DNA of 64,000 nucleotides from Fidelibacterota bacterium (GTDB taxonomy: Bacteria; Fidelibacterota; Marinisomatia; Marinisomatales; UBA1611): contig JADHUI010000001.1 of NCBI GenBank assembly GCA_016784605.1, positions 91,543 to 155,542 on the forward strand, read 5' to 3'. Position 1 is the stretch's first letter. Each line of letters begins with the position of its first letter. Below, one piece after another: positions 24,913 to 34,889 of this stretch. Made by a program: the position numbers and the translations under genes. Below the pieces are notes generated by a model that saw only the letters and a list, made by a program, of their open reading frames with translations, did not search any database and was not told the DNA's origin.

Positions 24913-27900
24913 CTATTTAAAAGATGGAGAGAAGTATCGAACTTCTTTTAAGTTTCCGTCAACATTGTAGAAATACCATTTATCCACCATTTTACCTTCG
25001 CGATAAGTTCCCTGCATTTCTTTTCTTCCGCGCTCTGCATCCCACCAACTAATCCAAATATCATGTTTTTTCCCGTTGGAATAATATCCTTCTGTCGTAC
25101 GGCCATCATCAAACCAAGCTACCCATTGTCCGTTTTTTATACCATTACTAAAAGAGCCTTGTTGTACTTTTCGACCTTCGCGGTCCCAAAAATCCCACAC
25201 GCCATGCGCATTTCCTTCTACCAATTGACCCTTCTTTTCAATAGCGCCATTGTCAAACCAAAAAGCCCATTCACCCGTCATGATACCTTCATTATATTCG
25301 CCATGTGATTTTACATGTTCATTTCCATACCATTCGGTCCACATGCCGTGTTTTTTACCATTTTTATAGGAACCTTGCTCTTCTTTATTTCCGCTCCAAG
25401 GTTTAAAAGGTTCAGGTTCGGGTATTTCTGTAATAGTTACCTCAGGTACTTTTTTCCCACCAGGATACCATTTAATCCACGGGCCATCTTTTTGCCCGTT
25501 TTTCACAGCGCCTAAAAATAAATACCCAGCTGTTTCAATATCATCTACTATAACACCTGTAAATGGAGTTTCGTCTCCCAATTTATAGAAAAGCCCTTCA
25601 TTTTCATTGATTTGAGCTATTTCAATTTGTTCTAAATTGTTTCCAAAGTCGAAGTCAAAATCTTTATCGCCTTTTGTATTCCAATAGGACCAAACTGCTT
25701 CAGGCTTTCCTTTACTGTAATATCCTTCTTTTTGCTTAACGCTATCGGAATACCAATAGGTTGTTAAACCGCTTCGTTTGCCATTTTGGTTAAAACCTTG
25801 TTCTTTTATTTGCGTATCGTTTGGATACCAAATAACCCAAGGGCCTTCAGGTATATCATTATTGTAAGATGTCATCGTCATACGATAACCATTTGACCAG
25901 TAGGTGCTCGGCCCGTCTAGTTTTCCATTTTTGAAAAACTTCTCCCATTCTTTTTCTTCAGCATTTAACCACTTAGAAGATTGTCCGTGGCGTTCGCCCA
26001 TTTTGAATGAAATTTCTTCAACAACCACCTCATCTTCTGTGTAATAAAGCCATAAACCATCAGGTTCACCGGATGTATAATTTCCTTCAGATTCTTTTGT
26101 GCCATTATTGTACCACCAGGTCCAATGACCGTGTTCGATCCCATTAAGATAAAATCCTTCTTTCTTTTTATTATCATTATGGTACCACCACCAATTCCAT
26201 AATTCTTCACCATCTTCTAGGCGGTAGGTGTCACCACGATAACTCCAACTTCCTTCTGAAAACTTTAAATCATGATCGTGTTTATACCACTCAGTCCATT
26301 TTCCGTTTTTTATACCACGGCTATATTGTTCTTCTCGCCATAAATGACCATTTGGATACCAATATTTATAAACACTGTCTACTTTTCCGTTAGAAAAATA
26401 ACCCTGTTCTTTCCGGTATGTATCCTCGTCCCAATATTTAAATGTCCCACCACTATATTCCCCTACGGTAAAAGCTTCCATTTTTTGCATCTCATCTTCA
26501 CGATACCATAAAGTCCATTCACCCTGTTTTTGTCCATATCGATAAGACCCATGAATTGATTTTTGACCATTCCGATGCCACTGAATCCATTTTCCGTGCT
26601 TTAAGCCTTTTTCAAACCGACCAAGAAGTAAGTATTTTCTAGCACCACCTGTTTCAACAATAATACCTGTAAATGGTTTTGCTTTCCCAATTTTATAGTA
26701 AACACTATCTCTTTGTTCTAGCCCAGCAATAACAGATCTATCCAATCCTTTTCCATAGTCAAAAGTATAATCAATGGTTCCATCGGGATTCCAGTACGAC
26801 CAAACGCCTTCATTTTCACCATTTATAAAAATACCCTCGCGCTGTTTATTCCCATTATTAAACCAGGTCGTTAATTTTCCATCTAATTTTCCGTTGACAA
26901 ATGTTTCTTCTAACTTTTTATGATCTGCTGTATTCCAGTGAATCCATATGCCGTGTTTAATATCATTAATATATGTTCCTTCTAAATCTTTAATACCATC
27001 AATACGCCACCAGATCCATTTCCCATTTTTATTTCCATCTATGTAATTCTCTTGTTTCTCTTTTAGTCCATTGTCATAGAAGTAAACCCATTCGCCATCT
27101 TTTTCTGATTTTTTAAAATGCCCCTCTAATACCTTATCACCGAAAGAATTCCACTGAACCCACGGGCCACTTTTTGTGCCATTGTCATATGTAATTTCTT
27201 CTGTTTTTCTACCTTTTTTTGACCATGTTGTCCAAAGAGAGTGCAATTTATTTACATTATATTCACCACTTTTTTCCTTAAAAATTCCATCTTCATACCA
27301 AGAAATCCATGGGCCGGTTAATTTACCACCAACATAAGTTACAAGAGATTTTCTATTTCCATTTGGATACCAAACAACCCAAGTACTATCTTTTTCTCCA
27401 TTCACATATTTTCGAACTTCTTTTTTAGTCCCATCTTCGTACCAAAAAGTCCATTTTCCTTCTTGCTCTCCATCGGAGAAAAAAGCTTCTTCTTCTTTTA
27501 TTCCATTTTCATAAAACCAAGTCCAAACACTATCTTGGACCCCGCCAACATAAACACCACCCTCTTTTCGATTTCCATTTTCAAACCATTTATTCAGGTG
27601 TCCGCTTAATTTTCCGTTTTGATAAAAGGCTCGTTCTTTTTTATTTCCATTTGGATACCAAAAAACCCACAGACTGTCTCTATTACCAGACACATAGAAT
27701 CCTTGGGTGGCTAGTTGGGGCGCATCATAAATACCGTTATTATTTAAGTCAAGCGTGATGGTTTCTGTTGAATCCCATACTCCATTTCCTTCACCTTCGT
27801 CTTGAGTGTTTGGTTGGCCGTCGGTCCCAAAATCTTCATAAACTTCACCCTCAAACCATTCGGTCCATAAACCATCACGAACGCCTTCGGTATAAAATCC

Positions 27901-28002
27901 TAAAGATTTTTGTGCACCACTTGAGTAAAAAGTGGATACAAGACTGTCATTCTGGCCATAAACCAGACTAAATAATGCGATTACGCATAGGTATCTGCGC
28001 AT
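24913..28002 (-). CDS. giant secreted MORN/YwqK-like repeat protein
   Basis: 1029 residues with a signal peptide (LCVIALFSLVYGQ) and then an almost unbroken array of roughly 40 repeats of about 23 residues, consensus G-x-W-x-x-W-Y-x-N-G-x-K-x-x-E-x-x-Y-x-x-G (for example GKLSGHLNKWFENGNRKEGG and GEKDSTWVVWYPNGNRKSLV). This is the MORN-variant or YwqK-type repeat (beta-hairpin solenoid). A D-x-N-x-N-G-x-x-D stretch (DLNNNGIYDAPQ) near residues 55-95 looks like a calcium-binding insert. Two larger non-repeat inserts (PFTGIIVETGG and PFTGVIVDDIE regions) are homologous to each other. It has no C-terminal sorting domain. 'Antitoxin YwqK' annotations of this family should not be read as function. 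Confidence 0.85.
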   Translation of the reverse strand: MRRYLCVIALFSLVYGQNDSLVSTFYSSGAQKSLGFYTEGVRDGLWTEWFEGEVYEDFGTDGQPNTQDEGEGNGVWDSTETITLDLNNNGIYDAPQLATQGFYVSGNRDSLWVFWYPNGNKKERAFYQNGKLSGHLNKWFENGNRKEGGVYVGGVQDSVWTWFYENGIKEEEAFFSDGEQEGKWTFWYEDGTKKEVRKYVNGEKDSTWVVWYPNGNRKSLVTYVGGKLTGPWISWYEDGIFKEKSGEYNVNKLHSLWTTWSKKGRKTEEITYDNGTKSGPWVQWNSFGDKVLEGHFKKSEKDGEWVYFYDNGLKEKQENYIDGNKNGKWIWWRIDGIKDLEGTYINDIKHGIWIHWNTADHKKLEETFVNGKLDGKLTTWFNNGNKQREGIFINGENEGVWSYWNPDGTIDYTFDYGKGLDRSVIAGLEQRDSVYYKIGKAKPFTGIIVETGGARKYLLLGRFEKGLKHGKWIQWHRNGQKSIHGSYRYGQKQGEWTLWYREDEMQKMEAFTVGEYSGGTFKYWDEDTYRKEQGYFSNGKVDSVYKYWYPNGHLWREEQYSRGIKNGKWTEWYKHDHDLKFSEGSWSYRGDTYRLEDGEELWNWWWYHNDNKKKEGFYLNGIEHGHWTWWYNNGTKESEGNYTSGEPDGLWLYYTEDEVVVEEISFKMGERHGQSSKWLNAEEKEWEKFFKNGKLDGPSTYWSNGYRMTMTSYNNDIPEGPWVIWYPNDTQIKEQGFNQNGKRSGLTTYWYSDSVKQKEGYYSKGKPEAVWSYWNTKGDKDFDFDFGNNLEQIEIAQINENEGLFYKLGDETPFTGVIVDDIETAGYLFLGAVKNGQKDGPWIKWYPGGKKVPEVTITEIPEPEPFKPWSGNKEEQGSYKNGKKHGMWTEWYGNEHVKSHGEYNEGIMTGEWAFWFDNGAIEKKGQLVEGNAHGVWDFWDREGRKVQQGSFSNGIKNGQWVAWFDDGRTTEGYYSNGKKHDIWISWWDAERGRKEMQGTYREGKMVDKWYFYNVDGNLKEVRYFSPSFK

Positions 28003-28124
28003 AGTCAGATCCTTTCTTTGAAATAATGTTTATAAGGGAGAGAATATAAAAAGAATGCCTTATTCTCCCTCGGATTACCTTATGTTCGGTAAAGTTAAGA
28101 ATACCCATTGGAAAAATCAAAAAA

Positions 28125-28943
28125 TCAATTTTTATTAATTCGAATCCAAAAACTCTGCCCAAACTTGTCATTTAAGTTAATGAGCCCTTCATTTGAATTA
28201 TTTGTGCCTAAAAATGCGGTTTCAGTTTCAAACTTATTATTGGTTCTTAAATAGCCACCACCATCAGCACCCGTTCCTAAGAAAGATGTCAATTTACCAA
28301 ACTGATTATATGTACGGAAATATCCATTCCCGACGAAACTAGCTGTTTCTCCAGCATTGTCATAAATACGAATTTGTCCAGTGCTATCAGCGCCCGTTCC
28401 AAGATAAACACTTTCTCGCCCATCAAAATTATAGGTGCGCATATAGCCACCACCCGTTTTTCCTGTTCCTAGAAATAAAGTGCGCTCACCGTATTGATTA
28501 TAAAACTGAACATATCCATCGCCAAGATATGAAGATGTTTCCCCGCCTTTACTATAAATACGAACTTGTCCCGCATTATCGGAGCCAGTTCCTAAATAAG
28601 TTGTTTCTTTTCCACTATTATTATAGGTGCGCATATAACCTCCGCCAAGGCGCCCCGTGCCAACATAAGCAGACTCATCACCATTTCCATTATAGGTGCG
28701 CATATAACCACCACCATCTTTCCCTGTCCCAGCAAATAATGTGGATTCGCCATATTGGTTATATGTTTGTACATATCCATTGCCAATATAGGTCATAATA
28801 ACGCCACGGTCATCTTCAATGGTTAAACTTTTAACCACAAGGTTACCTAATTCATCAGTTTCTGTTCTAAAGCCATACGTAGATAAAATGAGCAGTGTAA
28901 ACAATACACCAATCAATAAGCTTTTAATGTCTATGGTTTTCAT
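28125..28943 (-). CDS. membrane-anchored YLGTG-repeat protein
   Basis: 272 residues. One N-terminal membrane helix (IKSLLIGVLFTLLILSTYGF) and then about ten repeats of 20-23 residues with consensus G-G-G-Y-M-R-T-Y-N-x-x-G-x-E-x-x-Y-L-G-T-G (for example GGGYMRTYNFDGRESVYLGT). Every third repeat is a Q-V/I-R-I-Y variant (GQVRIYSKGGE), so there is a higher-order unit of about three repeats. A beta-solenoid fold is likely. I start at the ATG at 28943, which follows AGGAGG by six bases; the frame extends eight codons further. Same strand as the MORN-like gene downstream. No function known. Confidence 0.8.
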   Translation of the reverse strand: MKTIDIKSLLIGVLFTLLILSTYGFRTETDELGNLVVKSLTIEDDRGVIMTYIGNGYVQTYNQYGESTLFAGTGKDGGGYMRTYNGNGDESAYVGTGRLGGGYMRTYNNSGKETTYLGTGSDNAGQVRIYSKGGETSSYLGDGYVQFYNQYGERTLFLGTGKTGGGYMRTYNFDGRESVYLGTGADSTGQIRIYDNAGETASFVGNGYFRTYNQFGKLTSFLGTGADGGGYLRTNNKFETETAFLGTNNSNEGLINLNDKFGQSFWIRINKN

Positions 28944-28985
28944 GAGACCTCCTAAATTATTCGGCATGATACCGAAGGCTTGAAT

Positions 28986-30062
28986 TTAATCATATTCAAA
29001 GATGGAAACGTTAAGTGGAATTTTATCATTTGTCCGGTTGGGATGATTAGGGTTGAATTTTCGAATCATAAATAATCGGTCATTTTCCGAGTAAGAATAA
29101 ATTTGTTTAAATAACAAATTTCCCACACCGTCATAGTGTCTTTCTTTTAATAATTTTATATGGGAATCAAAATCATAAATGAATTGCCTATGAATATACC
29201 CCATTTCATTATAATGTGTTGAAATAGCTTGATTTTGTTTATAGACCCATTTAATAGAATCTTGAACAAGTCCATCTTCATTAAATGTAATTGTTTTATT
29301 TTGGCGACCAAAGCCGTCGTAAGAAAATGTGATTGATTTTACAGATATACCCTGATTTTCAACGATTAATTGATGTTTTATTTTTTCCAATTCATTGAAT
29401 TTATAAATACTTTTTTGAATAAGAGATGGGTCATAATATTCTTGAAGTAGTGTCTGTTTACCAGATTCGCTTAATCGATAAGTCGTACGTTCAATTAAAA
29501 ATTCATCATAGAATTCTTGATGCTCCATCATTGTTCCTGTTGTATCATAAACAAATGCTTCGGTCCATGAGCTTATTTGGTTTTGTTTTTTTAAACGAAC
29601 CATGCTTTGTTGTGGTTCAGCCTTGTCCGGGTTAAAGCGAATTGTTTTTAACAAAACTCCATTAGGCGAATATTTGTAAAATTCTTTCCAAAGGATTTGA
29701 TTTGTTTTACCTGTACAAATAATATTTTCCAGCACGCCATCCAAGTTATATTCATATAGATAGCGATCAATAATTTCTTTATCCATTTTTCTTAAGAGCT
29801 GAAGCCCTTCTTCGGATCCGCCTACATAAGCATACTTTTCACTTAAAGGAGTTACATAAGAATAGTTTGTTGAATCTAAAATAGAGCCATCCGATAAATA
29901 ACGAATTTGCGCCAACCCCGTTAACTCTTTTACCTGATTGTTGTCACTCACTACAACATGGTAATGTTTAATTATTTTTTGTTGAATGGGCTGTTGTGCA
30001 AAAATTGTGCCCATGGAAACAAAAATAAGGATACAACATTTAATTTTCTCTAAGAGGTACAT
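28986..30062 (-). CDS. secreted YD/RHS-like repeat protein
   Basis: 358 residues with a signal peptide (CCILIFVSMGTIFAQ). The body has irregular repeats of the type Y-x-Y-x-x-x-G-x-x-x-x-x-x-x-F-N (FYKYSPNGVLLKTIRFN, FSYDGFGRQNKTITFNEDG), which look like YD or RHS wedge repeats. It has no toxin domain or RHS core, and is too short for a polymorphic toxin. With the two downstream genes it makes a run of three minus-strand proteins built from short aromatic beta-hairpin repeats. The first codon chosen gives a good signal peptide. Function unknown. Confidence 0.72.
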   Translation of the reverse strand: MYLLEKIKCCILIFVSMGTIFAQQPIQQKIIKHYHVVVSDNNQVKELTGLAQIRYLSDGSILDSTNYSYVTPLSEKYAYVGGSEEGLQLLRKMDKEIIDRYLYEYNLDGVLENIICTGKTNQILWKEFYKYSPNGVLLKTIRFNPDKAEPQQSMVRLKKQNQISSWTEAFVYDTTGTMMEHQEFYDEFLIERTTYRLSESGKQTLLQEYYDPSLIQKSIYKFNELEKIKHQLIVENQGISVKSITFSYDGFGRQNKTITFNEDGLVQDSIKWVYKQNQAISTHYNEMGYIHRQFIYDFDSHIKLLKERHYDGVGNLLFKQIYSYSENDRLFMIRKFNPNHPNRTNDKIPLNVSIFEYD

Positions 30063-30193
30063 CTACGTATTTTAGCCGTCTTTTAATTTATTTCAAATGT
30101 TCAAATAGGCTTTCTTTTTGGCCGACGATTCGTAAGTTAAACAAGGCAAATTCTAAACAATTATCAAAACATGGATTTATCAAACAGTTTACA

Positions 30194-31489
30194 ATGTCCT
30201 TAAACGAACGTATCCAATCAGTCATTTTATCCAACCTAACCGATCCTGAAAATAGAAGAATTGGGGTCGAAATTGAATGTTTTTTTTACGACGCAAACCT
30301 GAAGCGAATCCCCGTGAATAAAACGGATCGATTTTCCGCTATGGATTTTATTGAAGAAATAAATGAATTAGCTACAGGAGAATCTCCAAGATCAATTTAT
30401 TCGTTAGAGCCGGGCGGACAGTTAGAGTGGGCATCGTCGCCCTACACAAACCTTCATCTGATTCACAGGCAAATGTTAGCTCATTTTAATCGAGTGAAGA
30501 AAATTGTTCAAAAACATAATTTAGTTCATATGGATTTTGCCTTAGAGCCTCTTTACGCACCCGATGAAATTGATTTGATAAAGCAAAATAAATATCAATT
30601 AATGGATCAGCGTTTTAGGCAAGTTGGGAATCATGGACCCTGGATGATGCGAAACACGACAAGCGTTCAAGTTAATTTAGACATTTCATCTAAAGAAGAA
30701 GCAGAAACGATGGCATGGCTATCAGATGTATTAGAACCATTCTGTGCGCTTCTTTTTGCCAATAGCCCGTTTATGAATGGACAACCAACCGGCAATAAAA
30801 ATAAGCGATATGATATATGGAATGATACTGATAATGCCCGATGTGGAAATTTAGTAGATCACGACATTACTTCACCGAACGGGTTGTTAGAAAAATTTAG
30901 TTCTGTTGTGTTAAATACACCTGCAATTTTTATATATAAAAATGATGGAAGCGCTGAAGGATATAATGGCTCCCTAGGTAAATACTTAAAAGAAATGGAT
31001 ACCAAAAAATCCATAAATAACGAACATATAATGGCGGCATTACATCAAGTTTTTACTCATGTGCGATTCAAAAATGTACTAGAAGTACGTGGCGCTGATC
31101 GTCCACCACGAGGGTTTGAAATGGCACCGGCTGCCTTTTGGATGGGATTATTATCTGAACCAACCATTCAAGAAAAACTAGTGGAAATCTTTTTACCATT
31201 CACATTAGAAGACAGGAAACAACTTAATCAAGCAGCTAAAACATTAGACTTAAATCAGCCGGGCCCTCAATCAAAAACTATGGGAGAGTGGATTCGAATT
31301 ATTTGTGAGTTGGCGCAAAAAGGGTTAGATATAAGAAGCAAATCACTAAAAATTGAAAATGAACGCGTTTTTTTAGATCCGTACTTAGAGTTGTTTTATT
31401 CCTCGGGGTTTATGAGTATTCAAACACAAAATCTGTTTAAAGAAAGTAAGAGTGATTTAAAAACATTTTTGTTAGGCAAAAATGGTTAA
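30194..31489 (+). CDS. glutamate-cysteine ligase-like protein (GCS2 family)
   Basis: 431 residues of the carboxylate-amine ligase GCS2 type (plant/EgtA-like). RRIGVEIECFFYD is the ATP/Mg-binding start of the fold; SLEPGGQLEWASSPYTNL, MMRNTTSVQVNLDISSKEEA and VRFKNVLEVRGADRPPRGFE are its characteristic blocks. It should join glutamate to cysteine or another amine through the gamma-carboxyl. No glutathione synthetase lies nearby. Its stop overlaps the start of the next gene by eight bases, so the two are translationally coupled. Confidence 0.85.
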   Translation: MSLNERIQSVILSNLTDPENRRIGVEIECFFYDANLKRIPVNKTDRFSAMDFIEEINELATGESPRSIYSLEPGGQLEWASSPYTNLHLIHRQMLAHFNRVKKIVQKHNLVHMDFALEPLYAPDEIDLIKQNKYQLMDQRFRQVGNHGPWMMRNTTSVQVNLDISSKEEAETMAWLSDVLEPFCALLFANSPFMNGQPTGNKNKRYDIWNDTDNARCGNLVDHDITSPNGLLEKFSSVVLNTPAIFIYKNDGSAEGYNGSLGKYLKEMDTKKSINNEHIMAALHQVFTHVRFKNVLEVRGADRPPRGFEMAPAAFWMGLLSEPTIQEKLVEIFLPFTLEDRKQLNQAAKTLDLNQPGPQSKTMGEWIRIICELAQKGLDIRSKSLKIENERVFLDPYLELFYSSGFMSIQTQNLFKESKSDLKTFLLGKNG

Positions 31490-32210
31490 ACCGCTAATTG
31501 GTATTAATCCATATTATTTTTATCACAATAGTTCGTGGTGGAATGGCACAAAAGAAAACTACTATAATGCGGTCTGGTTAGGCGGTGGCGTTCCCATGAC
31601 CATACACCATTCAGCAAATGAATCGTTTGTTGATGAAATTATTCAACATATAGATGGTTTACTAATGGTTGGCGGGCCAGACTTACCTATTCAAACATAT
31701 TCTGGAAATCAGCCGGAGTTATTAGATGACGATGTTATGCATCAAAACCGAGAAAGCTTTGACCGTGCAATTTTTAAATCTGCCTTAAAATTAAACAAGC
31801 CTATTTTGGCTATTTGTGCAGGGTTTCAACATATAAATATCATTTATGGAGGAACACTCTATGAGGATATTCCAACTCAAGTGGAAAGAAATGTATTTCA
31901 TGGTGATTTCAATGGGGATTGGGCTGAGCATACCGTTCATTTAGAAGAAGGAAGTCTTATATCTCGTGTCATGGGGCATAATGATCCAATAGTAGCAAGT
32001 ACACACCACCAAGGCATTCGAAAATTAGGCAAAGGATTGCAATCCGTAGGTCGGGCAAGCGACGGACTTATTGAAGCGGTTGAAGATACGGAAAACCCTG
32101 AAGCATTTATTGCTGTGCAATGGCATCCTGAATTATCAACGGATACCTCCAACCATTTGAATTTATTCAAATGGTTAACATTAAAAAGTTTAGAAAGAAA
32201 AAATACATAA
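31482..32210 (+). CDS. peptidase C26 / class I glutamine amidotransferase-like hydrolase
   Basis: 242 residues, similar to gamma-glutamyl-GABA hydrolase PuuD and gamma-glutamyl hydrolases. The oxyanion region LLMVGGPDL, the nucleophile Cys112 in LAICAGFQHINIIYGGTLYE, and His215 and Glu217 in AVQWHPE form the triad. The usual Cys-Arg-Gly of PuuD is Cys-Ala-Gly here. It should remove gamma-glutamyl groups. Its coupling with the GCS2 ligase suggests a make-and-remove gamma-glutamyl protection pathway, as EgtA/EgtC do for ergothioneine with a different hydrolase family. The substrate is unknown. Confidence 0.82.
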   Translation: MVKPLIGINPYYFYHNSSWWNGTKENYYNAVWLGGGVPMTIHHSANESFVDEIIQHIDGLLMVGGPDLPIQTYSGNQPELLDDDVMHQNRESFDRAIFKSALKLNKPILAICAGFQHINIIYGGTLYEDIPTQVERNVFHGDFNGDWAEHTVHLEEGSLISRVMGHNDPIVASTHHQGIRKLGKGLQSVGRASDGLIEAVEDTENPEAFIAVQWHPELSTDTSNHLNLFKWLTLKSLERKNT

Positions 32211-32305
32211 TAGCCAAAATTCATTTGTATTTTGAAATACAGCCATTTTAATTAAGACTGTTCTGTCATAAATTAAGATATGTTTTTTAGTCTATCGAGG
32301 TTGAC

Positions 32306-32974
32306 ATGAGCTGGTTTTCTACATTTACGAATTCGTCCATTGGCAAAAAGATATTTATGGCCCTATCGGGTCTTTTTTTGTCATTATTTCTAATTATACA
32401 TTTAATCGGAAATCTGACCCTTTTTGGCGGTCCAGATCTTTTCAATGGCTATGTTTCTGTTTTATCGAGCATGAAACCGTTGGTGCGATTTATAGAAGCA
32501 ATATTAACGATGATATTTTTAGTACATATCGTTAACGGCATTCGAATAACCCTTGAAAATAGGAAAGCAACTCCAAACAAATATTTATCGGATAAAGCAA
32601 ATGAAAATAGTTCCTTTTTCTCAAGAAATATGGGATTGACCGGAAGTATAATTTTTATTTTTCTTATCGTTCACCTTCAAACATTTTGGTATCAATTCCA
32701 AGTGCAGCACGATGATGGCCAGTTTTTTAATATTGTTATTGATAATACTATCGGATTTGGAAACATATTTGTAACGCTTCTATATAGTATAGCAATGGTT
32801 TTATTATCGTTTCATCTTCGACATGGGTTTCAATCTGCATTTCAAACATTTGGTATACGATACAATAAATATGGCAAATTAATAGAATGGGTTTCAGTAT
32901 TTTTTTGGTTAATCATCCCCTTGGGCTTTTTAACTATTCCTGTTTATTTTGGATTTATTAAAGGAGGATTCTAA
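32306..32974 (+). CDS. sdhC: succinate dehydrogenase cytochrome b558 subunit
   Basis: Membrane anchor of complex II or fumarate reductase, of the single-polypeptide b558 type (B. subtilis/Bacteroidota-like). Five hydrophobic helices are visible, beginning [20 protein letters not shown]. Conserved His residues in [23 protein letters not shown] and LSFHLRHG are suitable for two haems. Its 222 residues fit the family. It is the first gene of sdhCAB, and the flavoprotein start follows one base after its stop. Confidence 0.9.
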   Translation: MSWFSTFTNSSIGKKIFMALSGLFLSLFLIIHLIGNLTLFGGPDLFNGYVSVLSSMKPLVRFIEAILTMIFLVHIVNGIRITLENRKATPNKYLSDKANENSSFFSRNMGLTGSIIFIFLIVHLQTFWYQFQVQHDDGQFFNIVIDNTIGFGNIFVTLLYSIAMVLLSFHLRHGFQSAFQTFGIRYNKYGKLIEWVSVFFWLIIPLGFLTIPVYFGFIKGGF

Positions 32975-32975
32975 T

Positions 32976-34889
32976 ATGTTTCCTGATTCAAAAATTCCTT
33001 CCGGACCTTTAGCTGAAAAATGGACAAAACATCAATTTGATTTAAAATTGGTCAATCCATCTAATCGACGAAAATATGATATTATTGTTGTTGGCACCGG
33101 TTTAGGTGGCGCTGCCGCTGCCGCATCTTTTGCAGAAATGGGGTATAATGTAAAAGCATTCTCCTTCCATGAATCACCGCGAAGAGCTCACAGTATTGCA
33201 GCTCAAGGCGGAATAAATGCAGCAAAAAATTATCCCAATGATGGCGATAGTGTATTTCGATTATTTTATGATACGATTAAAGGCGGCGATTATCGTTCGA
33301 GAGAAGCGAATGTTTATCGGTTAGCAGAAGTTAGCAACGCTATTATTGATCAATGCGTTGCGCAAGGAATCCCTTTTGCTCGAGAATATGGAGGGTTATT
33401 AGACAATCGATCGTTTGGTGGCGCACAAGTGTCTCGAACTTTTTATGCTAGAGGACAAACAGGGCAACAGCTTTTATTAGGCGCATATTCTTCTTTAGTC
33501 CGGCAAATGCATAAAGGAAAAGTTCAATTTTTTCCTCGACATGAGATGCTAGAACCGGTTCTGATCGACGGAGAAGCAAAAGGAATTATAACACGAAACT
33601 TAGTTACAGGTGAAATATCATCTCATTCCGCTAATGCAGTTGTATTGGCAACGGGTGGTTATGGTAATGTCTTTTTCCTTTCAACGAATGCAATGGCGAG
33701 TAATGGAACAGCAGCTTGGAGAGCATATAAAAAAGGCGCATATTTTGCAAATCCTAGTTTTACGCAAATCCATCCAACGTGTATTCCAGTTGCAAGTGAA
33801 CATCAATCTAAATTAACACTTATGAGTGAAAGCTTAAGAAATGATGGTCGCGTCTGGGTTCCGAAAAAAGTAGGAGACGATCGACATCCAAATGATATTC
33901 CAGAAGACGATCGAGATTATTATTTAGAAAGATTATATCCATCTTTTGGAAACTTGGTCCCAAGAGATGTGGCTAGTCGTCGCGCAAAAGAAATGTGCGA
34001 TGAAGGACGTGGTGTTGGACCAACAAAATTGGCCGTTTATTTAGATTTTGAAGATGCGATTAACCGCATGGGAAAAGATCAGGTAACAGCAAAATACGGT
34101 AATTTATTTGATATGTATCAACAAATCACCGGTGAAGACCCCTATAAAGTACCAATGCGTATTTACCCCGCTGTCCATTATACAATGGGCGGTATTTGGG
34201 TTGATTATAACTTAATGACAACGGTACCCGGATTATACGTTCTTGGTGAAGCTAATTTTTCAGATCACGGAGCAAACCGCCTCGGGGCAAGTGCGCTTAT
34301 GCAAGGATTGGCAGATGGATATTTTGTAATTCCCTATACAATTGGTGATTATTTATCAAAAAAATTAGGCGAGGAAGTTTCTACGGACCACGATGCATTT
34401 AAAGAAGCGACGTCTAATGTAAATGAAAGATTAAATAAATTAATCTCTATCAATGGGAATAGGACTGTGGATCGTATCCATAAAGAATTAGGTCTAATTA
34501 TGTGGGATCATGTTGGAATGGCAAGAGATAAAGGTGGATTAGAAACGGCCATTGAGAAAATCCCAACCCTTCGAGAAGAATTTTGGTCAAATGTTAAAAT
34601 ATCTGGAAAGCTCGACGAGTTAAATCCGGAGCTTGAAAAAGCTGGCAGACTTGCCGATTTCCTCGAATTAGGTGAATTGATGGCCAGAGACGGATTAAAT
34701 AGAGAAGAATCTTGCGGTGGCCATTTTAGAACTGAATATCAAACGGAAGACAATGAAGCATTACGAGACGATGAGAATTTCACATATGTAGCTGCTTGGG
34801 AACACAAAGGAGACACAAGTTCACCCGAATTACATAAAGAAGAATTGGAGTTTGAAAATGTTGAACTCACAACGAGGAGTTATAAGTAA
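32976..34889 (+). CDS. sdhA: succinate dehydrogenase / fumarate reductase flavoprotein subunit
   Basis: Catalytic subunit oxidising succinate to fumarate. It has the FAD-binding [18 protein letters not shown], the covalent-flavin histidine in [15 protein letters not shown], the active-site block [13 protein letters not shown] and [20 protein letters not shown]. The start at 32976 follows AAGGAGG; the frame extends nine codons further into sdhC. At 637 residues it matches the long form found with b558-type anchors. Its stop overlaps the sdhB start (TAATG). Confidence 0.95.
   Translation: MFPDSKIPSGPLAEKWTKHQFDLKLVNPSNRRKYDIIVVGTGLGGAAAAASFAEMGYNVKAFSFHESPRRAHSIAAQGGINAAKNYPNDGDSVFRLFYDTIKGGDYRSREANVYRLAEVSNAIIDQCVAQGIPFAREYGGLLDNRSFGGAQVSRTFYARGQTGQQLLLGAYSSLVRQMHKGKVQFFPRHEMLEPVLIDGEAKGIITRNLVTGEISSHSANAVVLATGGYGNVFFLSTNAMASNGTAAWRAYKKGAYFANPSFTQIHPTCIPVASEHQSKLTLMSESLRNDGRVWVPKKVGDDRHPNDIPEDDRDYYLERLYPSFGNLVPRDVASRRAKEMCDEGRGVGPTKLAVYLDFEDAINRMGKDQVTAKYGNLFDMYQQITGEDPYKVPMRIYPAVHYTMGGIWVDYNLMTTVPGLYVLGEANFSDHGANRLGASALMQGLADGYFVIPYTIGDYLSKKLGEEVSTDHDAFKEATSNVNERLNKLISINGNRTVDRIHKELGLIMWDHVGMARDKGGLETAIEKIPTLREEFWSNVKISGKLDELNPELEKAGRLADFLELGELMARDGLNREESCGGHFRTEYQTEDNEALRDDENFTYVAAWEHKGDTSSPELHKEELEFENVELTTRSYK

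Noticed and set aside
24913-28002. A toxin-antitoxin locus, because YwqK-like repeats are often labelled antitoxin
   Set aside because: No toxin gene is adjacent, the protein is exported and far too large; the label comes from repeat similarity only.
28529-28798. Plus-strand frame rich in His, Tyr and Arg
   Set aside because: It is the complement of the YLGTG repeat array; its regularity is the mirror of the real repeats.
24913-28967. CRISPR array
   Set aside because: The repetitive DNA is protein-coding with imperfect repeats and no identical direct repeats separated by unique spacers.
28986-30062. RHS polymorphic toxin
   Set aside because: It has YD-like repeats but no RHS core, no variable C-terminal toxin and no immunity gene.
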